Source of the DNA: Constrictibacter sp. MBR-5 | GTDB lineage: Bacteria; Pseudomonadota; Alphaproteobacteria; JAJUGE01 | Reading direction: 5' to 3' | Assembly: GCF_040549485.1 (NCBI RefSeq) | Contig: NZ_JBEPTK010000011.1 | Span: 121,750 to 185,749, forward strand | DNA length: 64,000 nt | Part shown: in pieces, positions 25,749 to 35,094 of the stretch | Numbering within the stretch: the first letter of the stretch is position 1 | Layout of the letters: every line of letters starts with the position of its first letter | The notes under the pieces: generated by a model | What the model saw: the letters and a program-made list of their open reading frames with translations, nothing else | What the model was told of the DNA's origin: nothing | Database searches by the model: none | Program-made: the position numbers and the translations under genes

Positions 25749-26645
25749 GTGGCAACCATACCCGCTTCCCCTTCGGCCTCGCTGCCGCGCACGACCTTCG
25801 CCGGCCGCCTGCGCCGCAACTTCAAGGGCCTGCCGATCGCCGCGGCCGTCATGGTCGTCATATTCCTCGTCGCAGCACTGCTGGCCCCCTGGATCGCCCC
25901 GCACGATCCCGCCGAAGCCAGCTTCCTGCATTCGCTGACGCCGCCGGTCTGGCAGGACGAAGGCATGCTCGCCTACCCGCTCGGCACGGACAATCTCGGC
26001 CGCGACGTGCTGTCCCGCCTGATCTACGGCGCGCAGCTGTCGCTGCTCATATCGTTCTTCGCCATCGCCATCGCGGGGGCTGTCGGCATCATCCTGGGGC
26101 TGACCTCCGGCTATATCGGCGGCGCGATCGACGCCCTCATCATGCGGGTCGTCGACGCCTTCCTCGCGATGCCGTTCATCCTGATGGCGCTGGGCTTCGT
26201 CGCGGCGCTGGGCACCAGCATCACCAACATCATCATCGTCATGGCGATCACCAACTGGGCCCGCTACGCCCGGCTGGTCCGCGGCGAGGTGCTGTCGATC
26301 AAGCATCGCGACTTCGTGGCGCTGGCGCGCGTCGCCGGCCAGCCGCGCTGGCGGATCGCGGTGAAGCACGTGCTGCCGAACATCACGAACAGCATCATCA
26401 TCCTGGCGACGCTGGACCTGGGGCGCGTGATCATCCTCGAATCTTCGCTCTCCTTCCTCGGTCTCGGCGTGCAGCCGCCGGCCATCTCCTGGGGCCTGAT
26501 GCTGGCCGACGGCCGCAGCTACATGACCGTCGCATGGTGGATCACCGTCATGCCCGGCCTCGCCATCCTGCTGACCGTGCTCAGCCTCAACGTCACCGGC
26601 GACTGGCTGCGCGACCGCCTCGACCCGCGCCAGCAGATGGACTGA
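25749..26645 (+). CDS. ABC transporter permease, DppC/OppC type
   Basis: 298 residues from a GTG at 25749. It has the N-terminal extension, a membrane segment, LAPWIAPHDP and the LGTDNLGRDVLSRLIYGAQLS motif of DppC. The EAA loop reads YARLVRGEVLSIKHRDFVALA. SLSFLGLGVQPPAISWGLML closes the domain. Together with the DppB-like subunit it forms the membrane channel. Confidence 0.93.
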   Translation: MATIPASPSASLPRTTFAGRLRRNFKGLPIAAAVMVVIFLVAALLAPWIAPHDPAEASFLHSLTPPVWQDEGMLAYPLGTDNLGRDVLSRLIYGAQLSLLISFFAIAIAGAVGIILGLTSGYIGGAIDALIMRVVDAFLAMPFILMALGFVAALGTSITNIIIVMAITNWARYARLVRGEVLSIKHRDFVALARVAGQPRWRIAVKHVLPNITNSIIILATLDLGRVIILESSLSFLGLGVQPPAISWGLMLADGRSYMTVAWWITVMPGLAILLTVLSLNVTGDWLRDRLDPRQQMD

Positions 26646-26649
26646 ACGC

Positions 26650-27651
26650 ATGGACGGAACCACCGCATCCGCGCCCCTGCTCCGGGTCGAGGACCTGAAG
26701 ACGCACCTGCCGTCGAACCGCGGCCCCGTCCGCGCCGTCGACGGCGTCTCCTTCGACGTGGCGCCGGGGGAGATCCTGGGCATCGTCGGCGAGTCCGGCT
26801 GCGGCAAGTCCACCCTCTGCTCGTCGCTCGTCCGGCTGCTGCCGAAAGGCACCCAGGTGAGCGGCAGCATCCGCTTCCGCGGCGAGGACCTGCTGGCCAA
26901 GTCGCAGGAGGAGATGCGCGCGCTGCGCGGTCGCGACATCACCATGATCCAGCAGAACCCGATGACGGCGCTCGATCCGGTCTTCACCGTCGGCAGCCAG
27001 ATCCGCGAGGTGCTGAAATTCAACTCGCCGCTGGGGGCGCGCGAGCGCCTGGCCAACGCGATCCAGATCCTGCGCCAGGTGCACATCCCCTCTCCCGAGG
27101 AGCGGCTCTCCAACTATCCGCATCAGATGAGCGGCGGCATGAAGCAGCGCGTCCTCGCCGGCATGGCGACGGCGCTGAAGCCCGGCCTGCTCCTCGCCGA
27201 CGAACCGACCACCGCCCTGGACGTGACGATCCAGGAGCAGATCCTGGGCCTCCTGGCCGAGATCCGCGACCGGCTCGGCACCTCGATCATCCTGGTGACG
27301 CACGACCTCGGCATCGTCCGCCGCCTCTGCGACCGCGTCGTCATCATGTATGCCGGGCGCATCGTGGAGAGCGGCGTGACCGCCGACATCTTCGCCAAGC
27401 CGCAGCATCCCTACACCCGTGCCCTGCTGGCCTCGATCCCGCAGATGGGCGACACGCGCGAGCGGCTGCAGGCGATCGAGGGCACCATTCCCGACCTGCG
27501 CGACCTGCCGCCGGGATGCAGCTTCGCGCCGCGCTGCCCGCACGCCCATGCGCGCTGCTCGGAAGCCTATCCGCCCGCCTTCCCCGTCGGCAGCGGCGCC
27601 GCCCGATGCTGGCTGCACGCCACGGACCGCGTCCCGGAGACCGCCCAGTGA
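26650..27651 (+). CDS. ABC transporter ATPase, DppD/OppD type
   Basis: 333 residues. Walker A GESGCGKST, signature MSGGMKQRV, Walker B LLLADEPTTALD and the switch His (VTHD) are all present. The C-terminal oligopeptide-transporter domain (GCSFAPRCPHAHARC) has the Cys cluster that can bind an iron-sulfur cluster. It ends in GTGA, overlapping the start of the second ATPase. Confidence 0.94.
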   Translation: MDGTTASAPLLRVEDLKTHLPSNRGPVRAVDGVSFDVAPGEILGIVGESGCGKSTLCSSLVRLLPKGTQVSGSIRFRGEDLLAKSQEEMRALRGRDITMIQQNPMTALDPVFTVGSQIREVLKFNSPLGARERLANAIQILRQVHIPSPEERLSNYPHQMSGGMKQRVLAGMATALKPGLLLADEPTTALDVTIQEQILGLLAEIRDRLGTSIILVTHDLGIVRRLCDRVVIMYAGRIVESGVTADIFAKPQHPYTRALLASIPQMGDTRERLQAIEGTIPDLRDLPPGCSFAPRCPHAHARCSEAYPPAFPVGSGAARCWLHATDRVPETAQ

Positions 27652-28640
27652 GCCCCGACCCCCTCGTCCGCGCCGAGGGCGTGGTGAAGCATTTCCATCA
27701 GCCGCGACGCTCCTGGCGCGGCGCGCCGCAGGTGGTGCATGCGGTCGACGGTGTCAGCTTCGAGATCCGGCACGGCGAGACCTTCGGCCTCGTCGGCGAA
27801 TCGGGCTGCGGTAAGACCACGCTCGGCCGGCTCATGCTCTATCTGGAGGCGGTCACCGCCGGGAAGCTCACGGTGGCGGGCCACGATCTCGCGAACATGT
27901 CGCAGCGCCGGGAACTCGACTACCGCCGGTCGGTTCAGGCGGTCTTCCAGGACCCTTACGGGTCGCTGAACCCGCGCCAGACCGTGCTCGACCTGATCGG
28001 CGAGCCGATCTCGGTGCAGCAGAAGGTCGGGCGGGCCGAACTGCGCGAGCGCGTCTCTGAACTGCTGCGCCTCGTCGGCCTCCCCGCCGCCAGCCTCGAC
28101 CAGTACCCGCACGAGTTCAGCGGCGGCATGCGCCAGCGCATCGCGATCGCGCGCGCCATCTCGGTCGATCCCGCCTTCATCGTCCTCGACGAGCCGGTGT
28201 CGGCGCTCGACGTCTCGATCCGCGCCCAGGTGCTCAACCTGCTCAAGGACCTGCAGGGTCGGCTGAACCTCACCTACCTGTTCATCGCCCACGATCTCGC
28301 GGTCGTCGAATTCATGAGCGACCGCGTCGCCGTCATGTATCTCGGCAAGATGGTCGAGACCGCCGCCGGCAAGGACATGTACCGCAAGCCGCTGCATCCC
28401 TATACGCAGGCGCTGCTGCGGGCCGCGACCGCGACGACGCCGCCCAGGGCCGTCTTCCAGGACGTCAGCTTGTCCGGCGAGGTGCCGAGCCCGATCAACC
28501 CGCCCAGCGGCTGCCGCTTCCGCACGCGTTGCCCCTTCGCCCGGCCGCGCTGCGCCGAGGAGGAACCGCTCCTGCGCGACGCAGGTGACGGACACCGCGC
28601 GGCCTGTCATTTCTTCGAGGAGATCGCGGCCGCGGCGTGA
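27648..28640 (+). CDS. ABC transporter ATPase, DppF/OppF type
   Basis: 330 residues from a GTG that overlaps the stop of the preceding ATPase. Walker [10 protein letters not shown], signature FSGGMRQRI, Walker [13 protein letters not shown] and FIAHD are intact. The tail carries the [15 protein letters not shown]ys motif. The two ATPases make a heterodimer in this transporter class. Confidence 0.94.
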   Translation: MSPDPLVRAEGVVKHFHQPRRSWRGAPQVVHAVDGVSFEIRHGETFGLVGESGCGKTTLGRLMLYLEAVTAGKLTVAGHDLANMSQRRELDYRRSVQAVFQDPYGSLNPRQTVLDLIGEPISVQQKVGRAELRERVSELLRLVGLPAASLDQYPHEFSGGMRQRIAIARAISVDPAFIVLDEPVSALDVSIRAQVLNLLKDLQGRLNLTYLFIAHDLAVVEFMSDRVAVMYLGKMVETAAGKDMYRKPLHPYTQALLRAATATTPPRAVFQDVSLSGEVPSPINPPSGCRFRTRCPFARPRCAEEEPLLRDAGDGHRAACHFFEEIAAAA

Positions 28641-28681
28641 CGCGGTACGCGATGCCACCCCTTCGTCATCAGGAGACCAGA

Positions 28682-28903
28682 ATGAGCCAGATCGAGATCA
28701 AGTCCGAAATCCCCGGCAACGTCCTGCGCATCGAGGTGTCGGTGGGCGACAAGGTCGGCGAGGAGGACGCGATCATCATGGTGGAGTCCATGAAGATGGA
28801 GATCCCGGTCGGCGCCCCTTCGGCCGGCACCGTCGCCGAGATCCTGGTCGAGGAAGGCGAAGGCATCGAGGAAGGCCAGACGGTCGCGATCCTGACGACC
28901 TGA
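28682..28903 (+). CDS. Stand-alone biotin carboxyl carrier protein
   Basis: 73 residues, the size of one biotinyl domain. ESMKMEIPV gives the biotinylation site (Met-Lys-Met) and GTVAEILVEEGEGIEEGQTVAIL the second half of the barrel. It probably carries CO2 for the carboxyltransferase at 20387, which lies across the ABC operon. No biotin carboxylase gene is in the window. It is preceded by AGGAG and is the last gene of the operon. Confidence 0.92.
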   Translation: MSQIEIKSEIPGNVLRIEVSVGDKVGEEDAIIMVESMKMEIPVGAPSAGTVAEILVEEGEGIEEGQTVAILTT

Positions 28904-28932
28904 ACGCACTCGCTCTGACCGTACCGCTCTCC

Positions 28933-29048
28933 GACTGTCATCCTCGGGCGAAGCGAAGCGCAGACCCGAGGACCCAGGGCAAGCGCTGCGCCGCACCCTT
29001 GGGTCCCCGGGTCGGCGGGGCTCCGCCCCTTGCCCGGGGAGGACAGTC
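28933..29048. repeat. Compound inverted repeat between convergent genes
   Basis: GACTGTC followed by CCTCGGG at the left mirrors CCCG..GAGGACAGTC at the right. GAAGCGAAG-type and CCCAGGG blocks lie inside, as in the repeat at 15322. It fills the gap between the biotin carrier gene and rlmI and may terminate both. Confidence 0.6.
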
Positions 29049-29080
29049 GAAGTGAGATCGCTGGAACCAGCTACGATACT

Positions 29081-30301
29081 TCAATCCAACTGCAGCAGTT
29101 GGCCCTTCAGATAGGCGCTTTCCGGCAGGAAGGGGTGGACCGGATGGTCCGGCCCCGCGCCCGCCGAGCGCAGGATGCGCCCGCTGCGGCCGGCGGTCTC
29201 CAGGCCCTTGCGCACCAGGTCGGCGAACAGCTCCGCACCGACATTGTGCGAACAGGACGCGGTGAACAGGAACCCGCCGGGCGCCACCAGCTCAGCGGCC
29301 ATGCGGGTCACCTTCACATAGCCGCGCGACCCGGCCGCCAGATCCTTGCGCGATTTGACGAAGGCGGGCGGGTCGACGACCACCACGTCGAAGACCGTTC
29401 CGTTCGCCTTCAGCAGTTCCATCTCGGTGAAGGCGGCGGCACGCACGAACCGGCAGCGGTCGGCCACGCCGTTGAGGCCGGCCGACTGCTCGGCCAGGGC
29501 GAGGGCTGCGTCGGACCGGTCGACGAAGGTGACCTCGCGCGCGCCGTTGACGGCGGCCGTCACCCCGAAGCCGCCGGTATAGGCGAAGACGTCCAGCACG
29601 CGGGCGTCGCGCGCGACCGCCGCCACGGCGGCGCGATTGTCGCGTTGGTCGAAGAACCAGCCCGTCTTCTGCCCGACGCTGGGGTCTGCCAGAAACCGCA
29701 CGCCGTTCTCGACCAGTGCGATCGGGCCGTCCAGCGCGCCCTTGACGAGGCGGACGCCGAGATCGAGCCCCTCCAGGGTCCGCACCGGGCTGTCGTTGCG
29801 CAGCACCACGACGCGCGGCGCCAGGACCGCCTCGATCGCGTCGAGCACCGCCTCTTCCGCACGCTGCATGCCGGCCGTGTTCGCCTGCACCACCACGACA
29901 TCGTCGAAGCGATCGACGATCAGGCCGGGCAGCCCGTCCGCTTCCGCATGGACGAGGCGGTAGTGGGGAACGCCGACGATCCTGTCGCGCAACGCGACTG
30001 CCGCGCGCAGCTTCGCCTCGATCAGCGCACGGTCGAGCGCCACGCCCGGCGCCCGCGCGATCGCCCTGGCCGCGACGAGCGAGCGCGCGTTGAACATCGC
30101 CGAGCCGAGCGGCTCGCCGCCCGCATTGACGATGTCCACGATGCAGCCGGCGGGCAGCGCCTTCAGCGCCGCCGTCATCTCGATCTCGTTGGAATAGAGC
30201 CAGGGGTGGCCGGCCTTCATCCGCTGATGCTTGCGCGGCAGCGCGCGGACGACGGGACGCTCCGACGGCGCAGGCGCCGGCATCGGGTCTGCGGTGGCCA
30301 T
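29081..30301 (-). CDS. rlmI: Class I rRNA (cytosine-C5-)methyltransferase, RlmI family
   Basis: 406 residues. A PUA domain at the N-terminus (RKHQRMKAGHPWLYSNEI) is followed by SVGQKTGWFFDQRDNR, the RlmI family signature, and a SAM-binding fold (VLDVFAYTGGFGVTAAVNG). The catalytic-type motif is VVVDPPAFVKSRKD, with FTASCSHNV later holding the Cys. The family methylates C1962 of 23S rRNA in E. coli. The ATG overlaps the trpF stop by one base. Confidence 0.9.
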   Translation of the reverse strand: MATADPMPAPAPSERPVVRALPRKHQRMKAGHPWLYSNEIEMTAALKALPAGCIVDIVNAGGEPLGSAMFNARSLVAARAIARAPGVALDRALIEAKLRAAVALRDRIVGVPHYRLVHAEADGLPGLIVDRFDDVVVVQANTAGMQRAEEAVLDAIEAVLAPRVVVLRNDSPVRTLEGLDLGVRLVKGALDGPIALVENGVRFLADPSVGQKTGWFFDQRDNRAAVAAVARDARVLDVFAYTGGFGVTAAVNGAREVTFVDRSDAALALAEQSAGLNGVADRCRFVRAAAFTEMELLKANGTVFDVVVVDPPAFVKSRKDLAAGSRGYVKVTRMAAELVAPGGFLFTASCSHNVGAELFADLVRKGLETAGRSGRILRSAGAGPDHPVHPFLPESAYLKGQLLQLD

Positions 30302-30951
30302 CAGCCGATGCGCCGTGCAGCAGTCAGGAAGGCTCCGATCCGCGCCGGATCCTTGCGGCCCGGACGCTCCTCGACGCCGGACGACACGTCGACGGCCGAC
30401 GCGCCGGTGATGCGCACCGCCTCGGCGAGGTTGTCCGCATGCAGGCCGCCCGACAGCATCCAGGGCAGCGGCCACGTCCGGCCCGCCAGCAGCCGCCAGT
30501 CGAAGCTGACCGCATTGCCGCCCGGCAGGGCGTTCTTCAGGTCCTTCGGCGGCTTGGCGTCGAACAGCAGGCGGTCCGCCACGTCGAAATAGTCCGCCGC
30601 CACGGCGAGATCGGCCGCGACGGCCACCGGAATCGCCTTCATCACCGGAATCCCGAACCGGCGCCGGATCGCCCCCACGCGGTCTGGGCTCTCCTTGCCG
30701 TGCAGCTGCAGCAGATCGAGTGGCACCTTGCCGATGGTCCGGTCGAGTTCGTCGTCGGTCGGATCGACGAACAGCCCCACGCGCACTACGGCGGACCCGG
30801 CGGCCCGGGCCAGCGGTGCCGCCTCCTCAGGCGTCAGCGAGCGCGGCGACGGCGGATAGAACACGAAACCCACGAGCGACGCGCCGCCATCGATCGCGGC
30901 ATCCAGTGCCGCGCGCGCGTTCACGCCGCAGATCTTCGTCTCGATGCTCAA
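30301..30951 (-). CDS. trpF: Phosphoribosylanthranilate isomerase
   Basis: 216 residues from a TTG that overlaps the pyrF stop. ETKICGVNARAALDAAIDGGA holds the catalytic Cys; GLFVDPTDDEL, LQLHGKE and LSGGLHADNLAEAV are the other TrpF blocks, and VDVSSGVE is the phosphate site. It catalyses the Amadori step of tryptophan synthesis. trpF and pyrF form a coupled pair, both TIM barrels acting on phosphoribosyl compounds. Confidence 0.94.
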   Translation of the reverse strand: MSIETKICGVNARAALDAAIDGGASLVGFVFYPPSPRSLTPEEAAPLARAAGSAVVRVGLFVDPTDDELDRTIGKVPLDLLQLHGKESPDRVGAIRRRFGIPVMKAIPVAVAADLAVAADYFDVADRLLFDAKPPKDLKNALPGGNAVSFDWRLLAGRTWPLPWMLSGGLHADNLAEAVRITGASAVDVSSGVEERPGRKDPARIGAFLTAARRIG

Positions 30952-31685
30952 TGGACCGCCTCGATCTCTTCGACGATTCGATGCACCGCGGCACGCGGGT
31001 CGTCGGCCCGGGTGATCGGCCTTCCGATCACCAGATAGTCCGCACCGGCGGCCACCGCCTCGGCCGGCGACATGACGCGCTTCTGGTCGTCCATGGCCGA
31101 CCAGGCCGGGCGGACGCCGGGCGTGACGATCAGGAAGTCGGGGCCGCATTCGGCCCGCACCGCCGCCACCTCGTGCGGCGACGCGATCACCCCGTCGAGA
31201 CCGCTCTCGCGCGCCAGGCGCGCCAGCCGCAGCACCTGGTCGAGAACCGGCCGCGACTGGCCCGTCGCGGCGAGGTCGGCGTCGCCCAGGCTGGTCAGCA
31301 CCGTGACGCCCAGCAGCCTCGTCCGCGCTTCGCCGTCGGCCGCCGCCTTGGCGGCCTCCGCGGCGCGCCGCATCATCTCGCCGCCGCCCGCGGCATGCAG
31401 CGTCAGGAACCAGGGACGCAGCGTCAGGACCGAGCGCAGGCCGCCGACCACCGTGTTCGGAATGTCGTGCAGCTTCAGGTCGAGAAAGAGCCGGCTGTCG
31501 CCCACCGTCCGCCGCACGCCCGCCTGGCCGTGCGCCAGGAAGAACTCCAGGCCGAGCTTCAACCCGCCCACGCGGCCGCCGACCCGGCCGCCGAGGGACT
31601 CGGCAACCGCTTGATCATGGGTATCGATGGCGCAGATGATGCGTTCAGCAGCACCGATCGGCATAGTTGCTCCCTCGCCAGACAT
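30948..31685 (-). CDS. pyrF: Orotidine 5'-phosphate decarboxylase
   Basis: 245 residues. The active-site strand LFLDLKLHDIPNTV contains the Asp-Lys-x-x-Asp tetrad (DLKLHDIP). VTPGVRPAW and DYLVIGRPITRADDP are the phosphate loops. It makes UMP from OMP. The N-terminus may begin at the Met of MPIGAAERI (residue 8). The stop is shared with the trpF start. Confidence 0.95.
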   Translation of the reverse strand: MSGEGATMPIGAAERIICAIDTHDQAVAESLGGRVGGRVGGLKLGLEFFLAHGQAGVRRTVGDSRLFLDLKLHDIPNTVVGGLRSVLTLRPWFLTLHAAGGGEMMRRAAEAAKAAADGEARTRLLGVTVLTSLGDADLAATGQSRPVLDQVLRLARLARESGLDGVIASPHEVAAVRAECGPDFLIVTPGVRPAWSAMDDQKRVMSPAEAVAAGADYLVIGRPITRADDPRAAVHRIVEEIEAVH

Positions 31686-31794
31686 GACTCGCGGTGTAGC
31701 GCAGGCTGCCCGCCCCGTCCACAGATCGCGGGACGATGGGGCTGTCCCTGCCCTTTCGCCGCGCTTAAGTGGCCATTAAGTTTGCTGGCCCCAC

Positions 31795-32325
31795 GTGACG
31801 GATATGGATTCGGTGACGCAAGGTTTCACGACGGCGGACAGGGAGCGGTTCAACAACCTGCTCCAACTGGCGGCACGCACCTCGTTTCCGGGCGAGCGGG
31901 AGAATGCCCTCGCGGCCGCCGAGCGCCTGGCGGCCCGCCACGGCATGACGCTGAACGAGGCCGCCGCCTACGATGCGCCGCCCGATCCCGACGTGGTGCC
32001 GCCGCCCGTCGATCCCTTCTGGGCGGGCGTCGTGCGCAGCGCACACCTCACCGACGCCTTCATCGTCGCCGACAAGCGGCGGCGCGAGGAAGCCCTGCGG
32101 GCGGCGCGTGCGCGCGGCCTGGACGAGGAACTGCACCGCGTCCACCACCGCCAACCGCCGCGGACGGCCCGCAAGTCGCGCGGGCGGGGCGGCCGCAGCC
32201 CCTCCGCCCTCGCCCAGGTCCTGCTGAACGAGACCAGTCTGAGCCTGAGCGCCGTCGCCGACATCACCGGCCTCGACATCTACGCCGTGACCAGCCTGAA
32301 GCTGAAACTCCGCGCCAGCGCCTGA
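31795..32325 (+). CDS. DUF2786-like protein with C-terminal helix-turn-helix-like segment
   Basis: 176 residues from a GTG at 31795; an ATG three codons later (31804) is equally possible. The first 45 residues (FNNLLQLAARTSFPGERENALAAAERLAARHGMTLNEAA) match DUF2786. The C-terminal LAQVLLNETSLSLSAVADITGLDIYAVTSLKLKLRA looks like a DNA-binding helix pair; the middle is basic. The function is unknown. It is alone on its strand between pyrF and the ornithine cyclodeaminase gene. Confidence 0.7.
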   Translation: MTDMDSVTQGFTTADRERFNNLLQLAARTSFPGERENALAAAERLAARHGMTLNEAAAYDAPPDPDVVPPPVDPFWAGVVRSAHLTDAFIVADKRRREEALRAARARGLDEELHRVHHRQPPRTARKSRGRGGRSPSALAQVLLNETSLSLSAVADITGLDIYAVTSLKLKLRASA

Positions 32326-32347
32326 CCGGCGCGGTCGGCCGACGCGC

Positions 32348-33280
32348 CTAACCCGCCGAGACGGCAAGCCGCGCCGCTGCGAGGTCCTCGATCGCCGTCC
32401 CCACCGATTTGAACAGCGTGACGTCGCCGTCCGACGTCCGGCCGGGATGGGTTCCCCGGCACAGGTCGTACAGGTCGGCCTCGACCCTGTCCTCGCTGAA
32501 GACGCCGCGCCGCAGCGGATCGACGATATCGCCCGCTTCCTTCAGCGCGCCGTCGCGGGTGTCGACGAACAGGCGCGCCCGCCGCACGGCGCTGTCGTCC
32601 GCCTCGCGCATGTGCGGCGTGAAGCCGCCGACGAGGTCGAGATGCGCGCCGCCGCGCAGCCAGTCGCCGACGATCAGCGGCGTCGACGAGAGCGTCGCGC
32701 ACGACACGATGTCGGCGGCCGACGCCGCGGCCTGCAGATCCGCCACCGGGTCGGCGGGCAGGCCCTCGGCGGCGAGGCGCGCCGCCAGAGCGGCCGCCTT
32801 CTCCCCGGACCGGCCCCAGACCGAAATCCGCGTCAGCGGCCGGACGGCGGCATGCGCATGGGCGAGCTGCTCGGCGATCACGCCCGTCCCGACCAGCAGG
32901 AGTTCCCTCGCGTCCGCGCGCGCGAGATAGGAGGCCGCCAGCGCCGACGCGGCGGCGGTGCGCCGGGCGGTGAGGGTCGGCCCGTCGAGCAGCGCCGTCG
33001 GCACGCCCGTCGCACCGTCCAGCAGCAGGTAGAGCCCATGGATCGCCGGCAGTGCCCGTGCGCCGTTGTCCGGATAGACCGTGACGATCTTGACCCCGAC
33101 GGGACCGCCCTCGGCCCAGGCCGGCATCAGCAGCAGCGTGGCGTCGGTACCGCCGGTCGGAATGGTGTGGTGGCTGCGCAGCGGCACCGTGGCGCCGTCG
33201 CGGAACCCTTGGCGCAGCGCCTCGATCAGGCCCGGATACGGCAGGGCGTCCGCGACCTGCCGGGCGTCGAGCTGCCGCAC
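32348..33280 (-). CDS. Ornithine cyclodeaminase/mu-crystallin family protein
   Basis: 310 residues. PVGVKIVTVYPDNGARALPAIHGLYLLLD and LTARRTAAASALAASYLAR are the substrate and lid motifs. LLLVGTGVIAEQLAHAHAAV is the NAD(P) Rossmann loop. VDTRDGALKEAGDI follows at the usual place. Family members act as ornithine cyclodeaminases, alanine dehydrogenases or ketimine reductases; which one cannot be told. The GTG at 33280 starts 4 bp after the preceding lapA-like stop. Confidence 0.87.
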   Translation of the reverse strand: MRQLDARQVADALPYPGLIEALRQGFRDGATVPLRSHHTIPTGGTDATLLLMPAWAEGGPVGVKIVTVYPDNGARALPAIHGLYLLLDGATGVPTALLDGPTLTARRTAAASALAASYLARADARELLLVGTGVIAEQLAHAHAAVRPLTRISVWGRSGEKAAALAARLAAEGLPADPVADLQAAASAADIVSCATLSSTPLIVGDWLRGGAHLDLVGGFTPHMREADDSAVRRARLFVDTRDGALKEAGDIVDPLRRGVFSEDRVEADLYDLCRGTHPGRTSDGDVTLFKSVGTAIEDLAAARLAVSAG

Positions 33281-33284
33281 GGCG

Positions 33285-33656
33285 TCAGGCGCGGACGGCG
33301 GCGAGCTGGCGCGACGGCGGTGCCGTCTCGGCCGACGCTGCCGCCTGTGCCGCCACGGCCGCATCGGCGCGCGTCCGCTCGCGCTGTTCCATCTGCGCGA
33401 GGCGCCGCTCGAGATCCTCTATCCGGCGCTTGCGGTGCCGCGACAGCCGGCGCGTCGGCGCCGCCGACAGCCAGCTCACGACGCCGCCGGCCAGGAAGGC
33501 GACCAGGCCGCAGACCAGGACCGCAATGTAGAGCCGGACCGCCAGCGTTCCGTCCAGCGGCCAGAGGCCGATGTCGACCATCTGCCGGTTGGAGACGGCG
33601 AAGAGGATGATGGCGATGCCGACGATGAGGGCGACCACCCACGAAATGATACGCAT
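33285..33656 (-). CDS. LapA-domain (DUF1049) membrane protein
   Basis: 123 residues. Two membrane segments (IISWVVALIVGIAIILFAVSN and LYIAVLVCGLVAFLAGGVVSWL) flank the NRQMVDIGLWPLDG motif of LapA. A coiled coil (RHRKRRIEDLERRLAQMEQRERT) and a low-complexity tail follow. In E. coli LapA works with LapB in LPS assembly control. Position after ihfB is a conserved order in proteobacteria. Confidence 0.87.
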   Translation of the reverse strand: MRIISWVVALIVGIAIILFAVSNRQMVDIGLWPLDGTLAVRLYIAVLVCGLVAFLAGGVVSWLSAAPTRRLSRHRKRRIEDLERRLAQMEQRERTRADAAVAAQAAASAETAPPSRQLAAVRA

Positions 33657-33768
33657 CAGGCCTGCTCGTAATCCTTATGGGGCGCCCGGGCTGGGGCTCG
33701 ATCCGGTACGCTGAACCGCGACAGTATCACTCCCGCGCACGGGCGGGCGATACCGATGGCGGTCGCCG

Positions 33769-34056
33769 TCATTCGTTCGAAGCGTTGAGCCGCTCGCGAA
33801 GTTCCTTGCCCGCCTTGAAGAACGGCGCCTGCTTGGCCTCCACCTGGACGGTGTCGCCCGTGCGGGGATTGCGGCCGGCGCGGGCCTCGCGGCGGCGGAC
33901 GGAGAATGCGCCGAAGCCGCGGAGTTCCACCCGATCGCCGTTCATCAGCGCCACCGCGATCTCCTCGAAGATCGTCGAAACGATGCGCTCGATGTCCCGC
34001 TGGTAGAGGTGCGGATTGCGTTCCGTGAGGCGGGCGATGAGTTCGGACTTGGTCAT
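33769..34056 (-). CDS. ihfB: Integration host factor beta subunit
   Basis: 95 residues. [17 protein letters not shown] and [25 protein letters not shown] are the HU/IHF dimer and DNA-arm motifs; the IHF-type proline sits in GRNPRTG. It bends DNA as a heterodimer with IhfA, which is not in this window. The ATG at 34056 is chosen over the GTG two codons upstream. Confidence 0.95.
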   Translation of the reverse strand: MTKSELIARLTERNPHLYQRDIERIVSTIFEEIAVALMNGDRVELRGFGAFSVRRREARAGRNPRTGDTVQVEAKQAPFFKAGKELRERLNASNE

Positions 34057-34107
34057 CAGCACGAGCTCCCCGGACGCTCCAGCTCGACGACGCGGACGCG
34101 GGCGAGC

Positions 34108-35037
34108 TTACGACCGAAGGTCAGCGTGCCAGACCGAAATCAGACCGTCAAGGATAAGCCTCTCTGAGGAAAGGCTTTTTCCAAACAGCATGGAACTGGC
34201 GGTGCCCAGAAACGAGAATTCCTCGTCCGGATCCATGTCCACGGCGGGCAGGTCTTCGTCGACGCCCTTCTCGTCCGCGAGCCATTTCCGCGCGGCCTTC
34301 TCGCCGCCGACGCTGTCGATCAGACCCAGCTCGACCGCCTGCCGCCCGGTGAAGATGCGCCCGTCGGTGACCGCGGCGAGCCGCTCGCCCGACAGGCCGC
34401 GCCGGTCGCCGACCATGTCGACGAACATCCGGTACATGGCGTCGACCACCTCCTGCGCCGCCTCCCGGCCGGCGGGGGTCAGTTCCTCGACCGGCGACGG
34501 CACCGCTTTCAGCGGCGAACTCTTGATCGAGATCGGGCTGATTCCGATCGACTGCAGGAGGTCGGTCACCTGCGCCGTCTGCAGCAGCACGCCGATGGAA
34601 CCGGTCACCGTACCCGAATGGGCGAAGATCCGGTCGGCGCCGATCGCCACCATGTAGGCGGCGGAGGCCGCGGTCGTCCCCATCACGGCGACGACGGGCT
34701 TCTCGGCGGACGCCTCCCGCAGCGCCGCGTAGAACGCCTCGCCGCCGACGACGGTGCCGCCGGGGCTGTCGATGGCGACGATGATGGCCTTGGCCCGCGC
34801 GTCGGACGCGGCGTCCTCGAGTGTCTCCAGGAGGTCGCGATCGTCGGTGATGACGCCGGAAAGGCTGATCCGGGCGACGTAGGCCGACTGGCCGAACCGG
34901 CCCAGATCGCCGGCGGTGAGCCGCTGGACGACGGCGACCGCGATCGCCACGACAGCGATCACCGCCAGCGTCCGCCAAAAAATCAGCCGGCGCCTGAGGC
35001 GCCGGCTGTGCACGATGGTATCCGCTTCGAGGCTCAT
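34108..35037 (-). CDS. sppA: Signal peptide peptidase SppA (36K type)
   Basis: 309 residues with an N-terminal membrane segment (WRTLAVIAVVAIAVAVVQ). The S49 protease core has AIIVAIDSPGGTVVGGEAFYAAL, the Ser motif GTTAASAAYMVAIGADRI and a probable Lys dyad residue in PISIKSSPLK. SppA degrades signal peptides left in the membrane. It sits between rpsA and ihfB, as in many alphaproteobacteria. Confidence 0.92.
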   Translation of the reverse strand: MSLEADTIVHSRRLRRRLIFWRTLAVIAVVAIAVAVVQRLTAGDLGRFGQSAYVARISLSGVITDDRDLLETLEDAASDARAKAIIVAIDSPGGTVVGGEAFYAALREASAEKPVVAVMGTTAASAAYMVAIGADRIFAHSGTVTGSIGVLLQTAQVTDLLQSIGISPISIKSSPLKAVPSPVEELTPAGREAAQEVVDAMYRMFVDMVGDRRGLSGERLAAVTDGRIFTGRQAVELGLIDSVGGEKAARKWLADEKGVDEDLPAVDMDPDEEFSFLGTASSMLFGKSLSSERLILDGLISVWHADLRS

Positions 35038-35094
35038 AGGTCGTCTACGTGCCTTTCGCGGCACCAGTGAGCGGGTAGGGGCACTGGCGTGCCC

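Noticed and set aside
29030..30592. Long plus-strand frame over rlmI and trpF
   Set aside because: Both minus-strand genes are full-length, with catalytic motifs; the opposite frame is a shadow.
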